NCBI GenBank assembly: GCA_030267565.1
Contig: BRXU01000005.1
Coordinates: 4,653,501-4,717,500 of the forward strand
From: Pleodorina starrii
Taxonomy: Eukaryota; Chlorophyta; Chlorophyceae; Chlamydomonadales; Volvocaceae
DNA: 64,000 nt
Reading direction: 5' to 3'
Under the pieces are notes generated by a model. That model was not told the DNA's origin, did no database searches, and was given only the letters and a program-made list of their open reading frames with translations. Each line of letters opens with the position of its first letter. Positions within the stretch are counted from its first letter, which is position 1. A program made the translations under genes and the position numbers. Positions 1 through 13,938 of this stretch are shown here, piece after piece.

Positions 1-2136
1 ACGAAAGATGCAGACGAACTTGCACCCCAGGATTACGGGTGTTTGCGCAACTGGCAAGGGCAACTAATAATCTGGTGGCTGAGCATCAGCGCTTTTGATG
101 CAAAACCACGGCGCTTCCTGGGTACACAGACGGGGACAGAGCGACACTGCGCTGTACAGCCACCACCGGGCCGATAACCGCTTGACCGGGCGGTCGCTTC
201 CCCCCCATCCCCCGCAACAAACCCTAAAACCCTAAGAAAACCCCTGAAAAGAAAGTGAGACGCGACGGGGCCGGCAGCGGGAGTCCGGGGCATGTACCGC
301 CAAGTTGCCACCAGCCCAGCCCAGCCCAGCAACTCCGACCCACATCCTACATAGCGGCAGCAACTGCCCCTTTGCAACGCAACAAACCCCGTGCACCAGC
401 AACACCCACGCACGTGCACGTAAGCAACCTCCCCACTGAAAGCCTGAATTCTGAAACACACATCAGCGCCAAGCAGGCGACAAAAGCGCTTTCTTTATCG
501 TTGCATTCCCCCTTCGTCCCTCCTGGATGAGAAGGAAAATGTCCAAAAGCAAAACCCCAGACAGCTGCCGCTCAAATGCAGCCTCCACCCCCCCGGACAG
601 CCAAAATTCCGCGGGAAAAAACCCCTCCATTCCCAACCCTCGCGGCTGTGTGCAGGCCCAAACAACACATCCGCAAGCAAGCACACGGCTCATTGACACG
701 AACACCAGACACATCGCACCGCACCGCGCGACAGCAGCAGTCGCGCATGCCAGGGCGCTATCCCAAAGCAGATATCCGCCACTACCGGCGCTCTCTCTCT
801 CTCCCTGGCATGCAATGCAGCACTCGCACTCAAGCACACTTATCACACACACACGACACCTCAACACCTGAACTCCACCCCTGCAACATAATATGCGCAC
901 ACACACAAGCGGCAAGCAAGAGCCTCTGCTGCCTAGTAATTACTCCTGTCCGGGCGCAAACGACTGGCCCCCTCCTCCTCCTCCGGCGCACACAGCACCC
1001 ACCCACCCATCGACAGCTGCGGACGAACCTGCCGTCAAAAGTACGATCTATCCTTCCATGTAGTACGATGATGGTACGACCAATCATATCCATCTGCACC
1101 AAGCTTCGAACGGTGGAGCGCGGGATAAAGCCCGCGGTCCAGGCGCGCAGGATGGGCCGGCGAGCGGCGCCCACGGGCGGGTGGGCGGGATACCGCAAAC
1201 ACGTGTCGCGCACCACCGCACTCGACCCGCCCCCACTGCCCACGTCTTCGTCACCGCGGACGCTGCTCTGGCGATCCCCCTCCCCCCCGACCTAGGCATA
1301 GGCCTAGGCCCGCCACCCCATCGTCACCGTCACTCGCCCCCCCCCCTCGCAGAGCCAACGTCATCAACAGTCTGCACTCGTGGCCTCTGACTGCACCCGA
1401 CTGCCGCGTGCACAGCCTTCAGCCTACAGCGTGACAACCAATATGGAGCTCCGCATCTCGCCAGCTATTGCCCACCTTTTTGCCTCCCCGCCTGGGTCCA
1501 TGGCTACTGCTGGCCCCCCCCCCCGCTTCCTCCCGCCGCCGGCACCACCGAACAAGTCATTTGCCCTGTTGTCTGTGTATGGTGGTCGGAGCACGAGCAG
1601 CTGCGGCGGTGACGAGACGACCATGGAAAGCGGCGCTATTCGACACAATCCAGGGCCCCCGCCTTTCCACCTCTAGGCAGGGCTCTGGGTCTGTTCCCAA
1701 CCACCCTTCCCGTCCCTTCATCCGCCACCTTCCCTTCCCTTCATCCGCCAACCACCCCAACCACCCTGCCCGCTGCGGGCTTCCAGCCCAGATACCTTTC
1801 GAAAAGGTTCCCCCGGAGAGGACCTTGCAGCACTCGCCGATCCCGAAACGTCACGGGTCATGGGTCAGGCCGCATCCGGCCCTGTGCCGTATCTCAAGAA
1901 CGGGGTCCGGCCCCATCCCTTCACGCCGCGCCGCGCTCCACGCCTCTGCAGCCCCCCCAGACGCAGATCCGCGATCCCCCGGTGCGTTTGCGTGTGTGTG
2001 TGTGTGTTTCCGTGTCTGTGTGTTGGGGGGCCTCATTTGGCCGACTTGAAGGAAACGGACCGGGACCTCGCTCCGGCCCAGCCAGCCGCCTCGCCTCGCC
2101 TCCCTCTCGACGACTGTTCGCCTCTCTCCCGCCCGC
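1..2136. other. Gene-poor flank downstream of METAP2
   Basis: No coding region could be supported here. Open frames exist on both strands (for example 576-1295 plus and 830-1243 minus), but their composition is that of GC-rich noncoding sequence and they show no recognisable domain. The stretch includes the 3' flank of the minus-strand METAP2 gene, whose stop codon ends at 2137. It also holds a telomere-like tract at 221-236, a TG microsatellite around 1990-2030, and several GTAC-centred motifs near 1040-1080. Confidence 0.5.
221..236 (+). repeat. Interstitial telomere-like tract (CCCTAAAA type)
   Basis: Two consecutive CCCTAA(AA) units are visible. The eight-base CCCTAAAA/TTTTAGGG unit is the telomere repeat established for Chlamydomonas. 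Similar short tracts recur at 9925-9940, 11971-12001, 34836-34856 and 51874-51923, so this is a recurring interstitial motif rather than a chromosome end. Confidence 0.55.
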
Positions 2137-6627
<4,491 letters not shown>

Positions 6628-9600
6628 ATGTGGGCGCCCAAGCGCGCGAGTGCGCGGAGCGCCTCACAACACCCTCGCTCGCGTGCACCCCCATCTACGC
6701 ATCCAGCTTGCCGCGCCCGGAGCGCTCTGAAAATATCAGCAATAGCAACGGAGCCCGCGTCCACTTCGACTCCCCCGACTGGACGTCGTGCATGGGGCGA
6801 GCCCATCCTCGTCTGCGGTGCGGGGATCGCGGGCTTGGCCACCGCCTTGGCGCTGTCAAAGGTATTTCGACATCCATTGGGATAACGGGAGGGATTCGGA
6901 GCCGGTGCCTGCCCGAGGGCGAGTTTTAAGGCAAGGGACTGGAGGACACATTTGCGAGGTAGACTGTCGTACGTTCAGTGGCCCTGGGAAGCGGGAACCA
7001 TTCCTCCACCTCCCCACCCCTCATCATCAGTCCCTTCCCCGTTCGTCGCCTCCCATTTCCCTTCCCTCCCAAAGTTCCCGCGTCCTGCCTTTCTTGCCCT
7101 GCGACATCTTTTTTCTCCAACCCCGGCACCCCCTCCCGCCACCACCCAGAATGCCGTTACTGCACCGTCTTCTGGCTATGTGTATGTCTCCTGCTCTTCA
7201 CCGCTGTTCCGGCCTTTCCGCTTCCTTGCATTCCACTCTCACCCGCCCGACCCCCCTTTTCGCCTCGCCCCCGCCCCTGCCCCCGCCCCTCCCTTGCTTC
7301 TCTCAACCCCGCGCACCCCCCTGACGACTTCCACCACCTACAAGCAACGTGGTCCGTATATTACTCTTTGAAGACTTGACGTACATGTGGACAGCGGCTC
7401 TCAATTGCCACAGCTTCTTAGTCCTCGTATTAGTCATATGTAGTTAACTGTTGATGGAGTCTGGCTGCTACGACGAACGCCACTCTCTCGCCCCCTTCCG
7501 GTACTTCCTATTATTACTTCCTAATGTTTTTTTCATCGATACTGCCGTACAGCTGTCGCCTCGTCAGCCTGCACCTTTTGGACTGTCGTACCTCTTCCCT
7601 CCCACCACCCATCCCCCCGTCTCCAGTTGGGTCTGCCGGTGCGCGTGTTCGAATCCCGTCGGGAGCTGCGTCGCGAGGGCGCGGCGCTGTCCCTTTGGTC
7701 CAATGCGTGGCGGTCTCTGGAGGCGCTTCTGGGACCTGAGGGGGCGGGGGAGCTGCGGAGGGGGCACCAGCTGCTGACCAGGTGGGCCTGGGGGGGGGGA
7801 GGGGGGAGGGAAGGGGGGAGATGGGGTGGGATGGGGGGAGTTCCAGGATGGGGAGTAACTGGGAGGGGTAAGACAAAGGGGCCGAACGTGCGTGTGTATG
7901 GGTGTTGGGGTTTTAGAGGTTTAAGGGGGCTTAGTAAGAGGTAGTAAAAGATGCAACCTGCAGCGGTTGAGTTCAGCCGGGGGAAGGGAAGGGGGGCGGA
8001 AAGCCGGTAAGGCAGGGGTGGGTGGCCAAGAGGGGCGCAAGAGTCTGCACTTTTTTATTGCAAAGAGATCCCGGAGTGCAGCAGCCCTTTCGGGGCAGAC
8101 CGTGTCCTCCCGCCTGCCTGCTCGGCCGCCCGGCCCAGGACCCACTCCAGCTCGCCCCGCCCTTCGTCCCGCCGGTTCTACTCTCCCCCTGAACCTCACC
8201 TTCCCGCCGCTGTTTCACGTGTATGTCCCCCCTCCCCCTACACGTGTATACCCCCCCCCTCCACCCCCGGGCGCCGTTTCACTGCGGACTGATTACATGG
8301 CTTGCGGCCATCCGGTCGTGTATGTGTGTGTGTGGCACAGGGTTAAGTAGCTCCTCTTTCCCCGCCGCGGCTCGCACGTGCACCCCCCTCAACGTCTTCC
8401 CCCCCGGCCCCCCGGATCCTCTCCCCCCCCCCCCAGGGTCGAGCTGTGTGCCTCCTCGGGGGAGCTGCTGCGGGCCTTCCAACTGGCCGAGTGCGATTTG
8501 GGGCCGGAGGGCTCCGAAACCCGGGGCCTCATGCGGGCCACGTTGCTCCAGGTGGGGCGGGGTGGGGTGTCCAGGGTGGGGGTGCTCCAGGATGAATGGA
8601 TGAATGGATGAATGGCTGGATGGCTGGCTGGATGCGTTCTGGATTCCGGAAGACCGAAACAGCTTGTGGGGCGGGGATGGGGTGTTGGACGGTCTGGGGA
8701 GTGTGTCGTACAAAATCGCGTCATGTGCAACACGGGGAGGGGGAGGGGGAGGGGAAGGGGGAGGAGGTGGTTGAAAACAGTCAGGAAGGGGGAAATGCCA
8801 GGGGTCTAGGGGCCTAGGGGTAAGGGGGTTAGGGGGGCCTGGACGTGGACGTGGGGTCAGAGGGGTCAGTGGGGATTGCAACTGGTGCAACCCGGCCCAT
8901 CTGTTGCTGCGGGCAGGGGGGCGGGGGGGGGGGGGTTATCCACGTATAGGCCGGAGCCCGTGAACGGTAACGTAACAAAAGAATTCCGGGGGGGGTGTCT
9001 GCTCCTTCTACGTTTCTGCTGTTGTTTGGTTTGCATTACCGGTACCTCGGATGCTTTGTTTCGGTTGGATCACTTAGCGTCTCAGCGTGTGTAACCGCAT
9101 AGCGAGCATAGAGCAGGCAACACAACAGCGCAAAGCGGAAGGAGCGGTGTGTATGTGTATGTGTATGTGGACGTTCGGACGTCTCACGGCAAACTGGGAG
9201 GTGGAGGTGGAGGTGGAGGTGGCGGCACCTCGGTTGGGTGATGGCGGCCCTCCCTCCCTCCTCCCCGCCCGCCCCCCCCCCCCCGCTGGTGGGGGCCGCC
9301 ATGACCGGCCGTGCCCAGCTTGCGGCTCCTTCCCCCGGTCTGGGTGTATGTACGACACTATGCCCCCCTTCTTGGGCCATCACTTGGACCTACAGTAATC
9401 TCCTTGCCCTGCGCACCTTCACCCCTCATATGTGTACGACTGCACGCGCTTGCAGGCCCTGTACGACAGCTTGCCGGACCGGGAGAGCATCGTCGAGTTT
9501 GGGACGAGCGTACGGGAGGTGCTGGCGCCGCCTCAGGGGGCCAGCGGCGGCGGCGGCGATGGGGCGCCTGACGGGCCGGTCGCTGTACGACTCAGCGATG

Positions 9601-11757
9601 GCCGTACGGTGTACGGAAGCGTGCTCGTCGGGTCTGACGGCGTGGGTAGCGAGGTGGCGCGGTACTTGCAGCTGCCCGCTCCCAGGTGGGTGGGTGAGGG
9701 TGTGTGGGTGTGTCCGTGTGTGTGTTTGGTGTGTTACCGTACATGGGTGGTTGGTGGTGTGGTGTGTCAGTCCGACCTGCTGATGACGTAATCGCTAATA
9801 CCGCCGCTAACCACGCAGGGCCCCAGGTTCCTCCATTCCTACGTGGCTCCGCTTGCACGCTTATCGCTTGGGACTTTCATACCCTACCCCAAGACCCCCA
9901 AAACTCCAAACCCAACAAACCCCCAAACCCTAAAACCCCCACAGGTACTCGGGTTACTGCGCCTATCGCGGAGTGGCCACCTTTCCGAATCTGGATCCGG
10001 ATTCAGGGGCAGCTGGATCTGGATCCCCTGGATTCTCTGGATCCGGGCCCGGCGGCCTGCGCCTCGACACCATCCGCCAGCTCTGGGGCGCCGGCGTGCG
10101 GGCGGGGCTGTACCCCATCACCCCCACCACCTTTTACTGGTTCACGTGCTTCAATGCGGACACAGAAGGTGGGTGAACCCTGTACGACAGTACGACAGTA
10201 CGGAGCGGCACATGGACAGGCCGTGCAGGGCGCTGGGGTGAGGGTTGGGGGCGAAGGGCGGGTGTGTACACGCGGGAGTACACGGTACTTACAAGCGGTT
10301 GGGGTCTCTCTCTCAGGGCGCTGAGTGGCGCCAGGTGTGTAGGGGGGAGGGTAAAAAGGAGATACCGCAGCGGAGACGGAGACGGCGTTAGCGAACGGAC
10401 CCGGAACCCAGCGCGGGGAGGGGGGGCTCTTTCCGCGTTCCGCTTTCCGACACGGCCAGACCCGAAACGGCCATCTCCGCCCCCCAACCCCAGCCCCACT
10501 CCGTTGCCCTCCTCCTTCGTCCGCCTCCCCCCTCCTCCCCCCGCAGCTTCCCGCCAGCCGCCCCCCAGTCCGGCGGAGCGGCAGCGGGCCGCCCTGGAGT
10601 CGGTGGCGGGTTGGGGCGGGGGCGGGGGCATCCAGCAGGTTATCTCCGCCACACCGGCCGAGGAGATATCCTGGAGCAGGATCTCGGACAGGTGGGCGGG
10701 GTGGGGGGGGAGGAGGGGGAGGAGGGGGAGGAGGGGGAGGAGGGTGAAACACGGGGTTAAGCACGGCGGGTTTTCTTGGAGATGGAGACGCTGGTGCTGC
10801 CCCCCGGGTCCGTTCCGCCGTTCCGCCGTACCGTATGTCGCAAAACGCAGCGATGACGTCATCGCCGCATGTTCGCGACCGAATAATTCTTGCACACGGC
10901 CAGTACTTCATACCTCCCTGCCGTATGTTTGTACGACTGATGCCGTACCCGCGTCCGCGCGCAGATGGACGTACGGCACCTTTGGTCGCGGGTTGGTGAC
11001 GCTCGCGGGCGACGCGGCGCACCCCATGACGCCCAACCTGGGCCAGGGCGGGTGTACGGCACTGGAGGACGCTGTCGTACTGGCCCGGAAGCTGGGGAAA
11101 CTGGCCGAGGGTGAGGGGCAGCAGCGGGGTGATTGGGGGGGAAAGAGCTGACAGGGTTTGCTAGCCGGGAGTTGTGGTGAGGGTGTGTGGAACCGGGAGG
11201 GGAAGGGCAGAGCGCTGCCAAGCGACCGGAAGCTGGGAAGCCTTGCACGCCGTACGGCAGGGACTAGTAGTACGGCACTGCCGCACTCGGTCACGTGCGA
11301 CGTAGGGGTCCTGGCCCGGGCGCCACCCGGTGTGTGCACAACCCGTGCGATGCGGGGATGAGGTTTTGCCGTACTGTACGACACCCGCATATATGCCCAA
11401 TCCTCCATTCCACGCACAATTTGTTGAAACACACACAAACACAAACACACACACATGCGCCCTTCGCCGCGTCCCATCTTCGCAACATCTTTCACACCAA
11501 ACCCGACGACCCCCCCCCACGCAGGCTCTGCCCCGCCTTCGCCTGCTGACTTGGCGTCAGCCCTGCGGTCGTACGAGTACGAGCGCTCGTCCCGCTGCCT
11601 GCCGCTTACCGTACGTGCCAACCTGATGGGCGCTGCGCTCCAGAGCTCCCTCCCTGTAGTGGTGGCTGCCCGGGACGCCTTTGTGCGGACCGCCTTCTCG
11701 CCGGGGCATTTCCTGGATCACACAGTGTACGACTGCGGCCGACTGGACGAGCTTTGA
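6628..11757 (+). CDS. FAD-dependent monooxygenase, PHBH/zeaxanthin-epoxidase-like (8 exons, 493 aa)
   Basis: This is a class A flavoprotein hydroxylase or epoxidase. Exons are 6628-6861, 7627-7781, 8437-8551, 9456-9685, 9945-10168, 10547-10691, 10965-11110 and 11525-11757; every junction has GT-AG and matching phase. The dinucleotide-binding motif GAGIAG is at residues 64-69, the DG motif (GSDGVGS) is near 227-233, and the FAD-ribityl motif GDAAHP at 383-388 runs into [26 protein letters not shown] (from 247) and YWFTCFN are typical of the zeaxanthin-epoxidase-like/CTF2-like subfamily. Residues 1-55 are rich in Arg, Ser, Ala and Pro with few acids, consistent with a chloroplast transit peptide (inferred). 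There is no FHA domain, so it is not a full-length zeaxanthin epoxidase. The substrate cannot be told from sequence. A possible algal poly(A) signal TGTAA lies at 12225-12229. Confidence 0.93.
9925..9940 (+). repeat. Telomere-like tract next to a splice acceptor
   Basis: AAACCCTAAAACCCCC lies directly before the CACAG acceptor of monooxygenase exon 5, which starts at 9945. It is a single CCCTAAAA unit in an A/C-rich tract. It may be no more than a polypyrimidine-tract variant, but the same octamer recurs elsewhere in the window. Confidence 0.35.
10351..10410 (+). repeat. Dispersed ~55-bp element, copy A
   Basis: This is the reference copy, inside the monooxygenase intron before exon 6. The core reads GTAAAAAGGAGATACCGCAG, then a GGAGACGGCGTTAGCGAACG block. 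The same order of blocks is found in at least six other places in both orientations. Confidence 0.8.
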
Positions 11758-11782
11758 GACAGAAACAGACAGAGAGAAACAG

Positions 11783-11818
11783 CGAGAGAGAGAGAGAGCG
11801 AGAGAGAGAGAGAGAGCG
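11783..11818 (+). repeat. GA microsatellite
   Basis: A run of about 18 AG dinucleotides with two interruptions begins about 25 bp after the monooxygenase stop codon, so it probably lies in the 3' UTR. Confidence 0.85.
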
Positions 11819-12023
11819 GGGCAGTGGGTCAGAGAGAGGAGATGTACGATTAGTGAACGCGAGAAGGCGGGTGTGCTGGTGCATGTTGTGGGTATAACGC
11901 AGGTGTGCGGCAGCGAAAGTGAATGTTGTGATGACGGGCTGCGGCAATCGCAGCTGTGAATGGGTATTAAAACTCTAAAACTCTGAAAACCCTAAAACCC
12001 TGTGAATGGGGGGAGGGGGGTGG

Positions 12024-12131
12024 CAGGGCTGGGGGCTGGGGGCTGGGGGCTGGGGGCTGGGGGCTGGGGGCTGGGGGCTGGGGGCTGGGGGCTGGGGGCT
12101 GGGGGCAGGGCTGGGGGCTGGGGGCTGGGGG
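12024..12131 (+). repeat. GGGGGCT 7-bp tandem array
   Basis: About 15 nearly perfect GGGGGCT units are interrupted once near 12107 by a GGGGGCAGG variant. Runs of five G every seven bases on one strand make it a strong G-quadruplex candidate. It abuts copy B of the ~55-bp dispersed element. Confidence 0.9.
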
Positions 12132-12200
12132 GTAAAAAAGAAAGTTACGGTACCGCAGCGAAGGGACGGAGACGGCGTTAGCGAACGGACCGGAAACTCA
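12131..12200 (+). repeat. Dispersed ~55-bp element, copy B
   Basis: GGTAAAAAAGAAAG is followed by TACCGCAGCGAAGGGACGGA and GACGGCGTTAGCGAACGGAC. It is nearly identical to copy A. It lies between genes rather than in an intron, directly after the GGGGGCT array. Confidence 0.85.
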
Positions 12201-13264
12201 GGAGCAATTCTTACCGAACATACCTGTAACACTACCAAGACAAGAAACGCAGCGACCGCGTCGCAGCGAGACCAACCCAGACGAACGAATGGAGGCTAGG
12301 GGCTCTGGAGGCTACACTTGGCCTTTGGCGGGCGAAAAGGCGAGGGGGGCGGTCTGGACGACTGCGGCAAGTAAGGATGTGTGTGCCAGAACGTGTTCTG
12401 GGGCGTTGTGTGTTTTAGGTGTTACCCTGTGCCGTACCGAACGGGGCGCTACGGAACGTGAGGTTGGCGGGTGTGTCTCCCAAAGCCCGGGAGGGTGCTC
12501 TTGCAATGCGGCGGGGTGGGTGGGTTTCGGGGCGTCAGCTACGGCATTGAATTTTGTCGGCAAGCGCTGGCTGTCTGTCTGTCTGGCTGGTTGGCTAGCA
12601 TTTTGTGGCACGCATGAATGCAGGCAGACAGGCAGGGACCAGGGACCAGGGGGGCAGGGGGGCAGGGGGGTGTGCTTCCCTTTTGGCCCCCGCGATCTCC
12701 GCCCCATAGGGCCCCACTGCACCGGCCTGACGACCCCGGGCACCCCCCCTTGACCTTAACTGACAGGCCTTTGGTTTGTGCACTCGGGCCGCGTGTTCGC
12801 AAACTCCGCAGGCGATCTGCGCTGACCGGCTGTGGGGTACGGGGGGTAACGGAGTACACGGCTGCCGGCAGGGGGAGCCCTGGGCACCTGGGCCCTGAAC
12901 GATGCAGTGTTTCTGGCGAAGCAGGGGGTCGAGGGGCCTGGAGGAACCCGGCTCGCTTGCGGGTTATGTTGGCTTGCGGGCTGTGGGACGGAGCTTGTGT
13001 AGGAGCCGGGGTCCGGCAGATGGGCAGGTTGACAGATTGGGCAGATTCGGCAGCTTGGCGCACAGCAGCCACGCAGCGGCAGGTCAATTGGCGGGTCGTC
13101 AACTGGCGGGTCAATGGGTATTGCGGGAGAGGCAGTATGCTTCTAGTCAGGGTAAGAAGCAAGGCGCGGTCAGGGGCTTCCCATGCGCCGTGAGGTTCGT
13201 CCGGGCCAGAGCTGCCTGAACATGGCGAATATGCGGGTGATAGCCTTGGACCGAAACATCGGCC

Positions 13265-13528
13265 TTGCGTTATATGTATCCAAGACGGCGTGATGTAATG
13301 TCATCGTCAGCAATGGTCTTCTTCCGCAGCCTGGGCAAAAAACCAGATATGGTCAAAGGCCATCACAGAGGTGCGCTCGGTACAGCTACTTCATACGACA
13401 TTCACCGACACCGTAGAGGACAAGTAACCGTTGTAGGGAAGCGGCAGCCTAAGGCATCGTCAGTAGAAGAGTTTTACTATGAAAGTGACGTGAGCGAAAG
13501 TAACGAATGGGGTGTCGAATGGCGCTAG
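13265..13528 (+). CDS. Small hypothetical ORF (87 aa)
   Basis: This uninterrupted ATG-to-TAG frame lies in a stretch of more balanced base composition. The C-terminal half has a protein-like, acidic/aromatic composition (SSVEEFYYESDVSESNEW) unlike the Arg/Pro/Gly-rich shadow frames elsewhere. No family was recognised. It could be the last exon of an unresolved gene, since AG dinucleotides precede it, a transposon remnant, or chance. Codon use is not GC3-rich, unlike METAP2 or the monooxygenase, which argues against an ordinary host gene. Confidence 0.25.
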   Translation: MRYMYPRRRDVMSSSAMVFFRSLGKKPDMVKGHHRGALGTATSYDIHRHRRGQVTVVGKRQPKASSVEEFYYESDVSESNEWGVEWR

Positions 13529-13938
13529 CTATTAGTCAACCCACCAACCGCGAGTAGTTGATTAACTCCCAACCTTGCTCTACAACTTCTGTTACTTCGT
13601 TTCACGCTAAAATTTATAAATTCTTCAATATTTAATCTGAACACTGTAGCCGTTGCTTGCAGGCCGGTGTCGGACGGTCCGTGAAAGTCTCGGCCTCTGG
13701 TCTCGGCGAACCCGACGGAATCTGCCAGCCGTGCAAGCGAGGCCGTGCACGCAGTAATTAGCACTACGCATCGATGTCTGTCTATACACAAATCCCATGA
13801 TGGTGCCATAAGATCGTCGCAGCAATACGAGCGGGTCGTGTCGCCTGTGTCGCCTGTGACACCGTGCGCACGGACGTGCGGCAAGCCCATTAAACTCTCC
13901 AGTCAACTACAGCATTCGTCTCAGCGCATCAAACACTC

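Larger units (their letters stand above)
11758..13938. other. Intergenic region with microsatellites between monooxygenase and E2 gene
   Basis: This holds the monooxygenase 3' flank, a GA microsatellite, a 7-bp GGGGGCT tandem array, a copy of the ~55-bp element, and G-rich simple sequence at 12571-12670. From about 13200 the sequence becomes less GC-rich. A small ORF at 13265-13528 is listed separately. No other gene could be supported. Confidence 0.5.

Noticed and set aside
10003..11022. 339-aa minus-strand frame
   Set aside because: Covers introns and antisense exons of the monooxygenase, which has eight exons in perfect phase on the plus strand.
6628..11757. Zeaxanthin epoxidase proper
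   Set aside because: The flavin-binding and YSGYxAxRG-type motifs are shared with a large family, but the protein ends at 493 residues without the C-terminal FHA domain of zeaxanthin epoxidase, so only the broader class was called.
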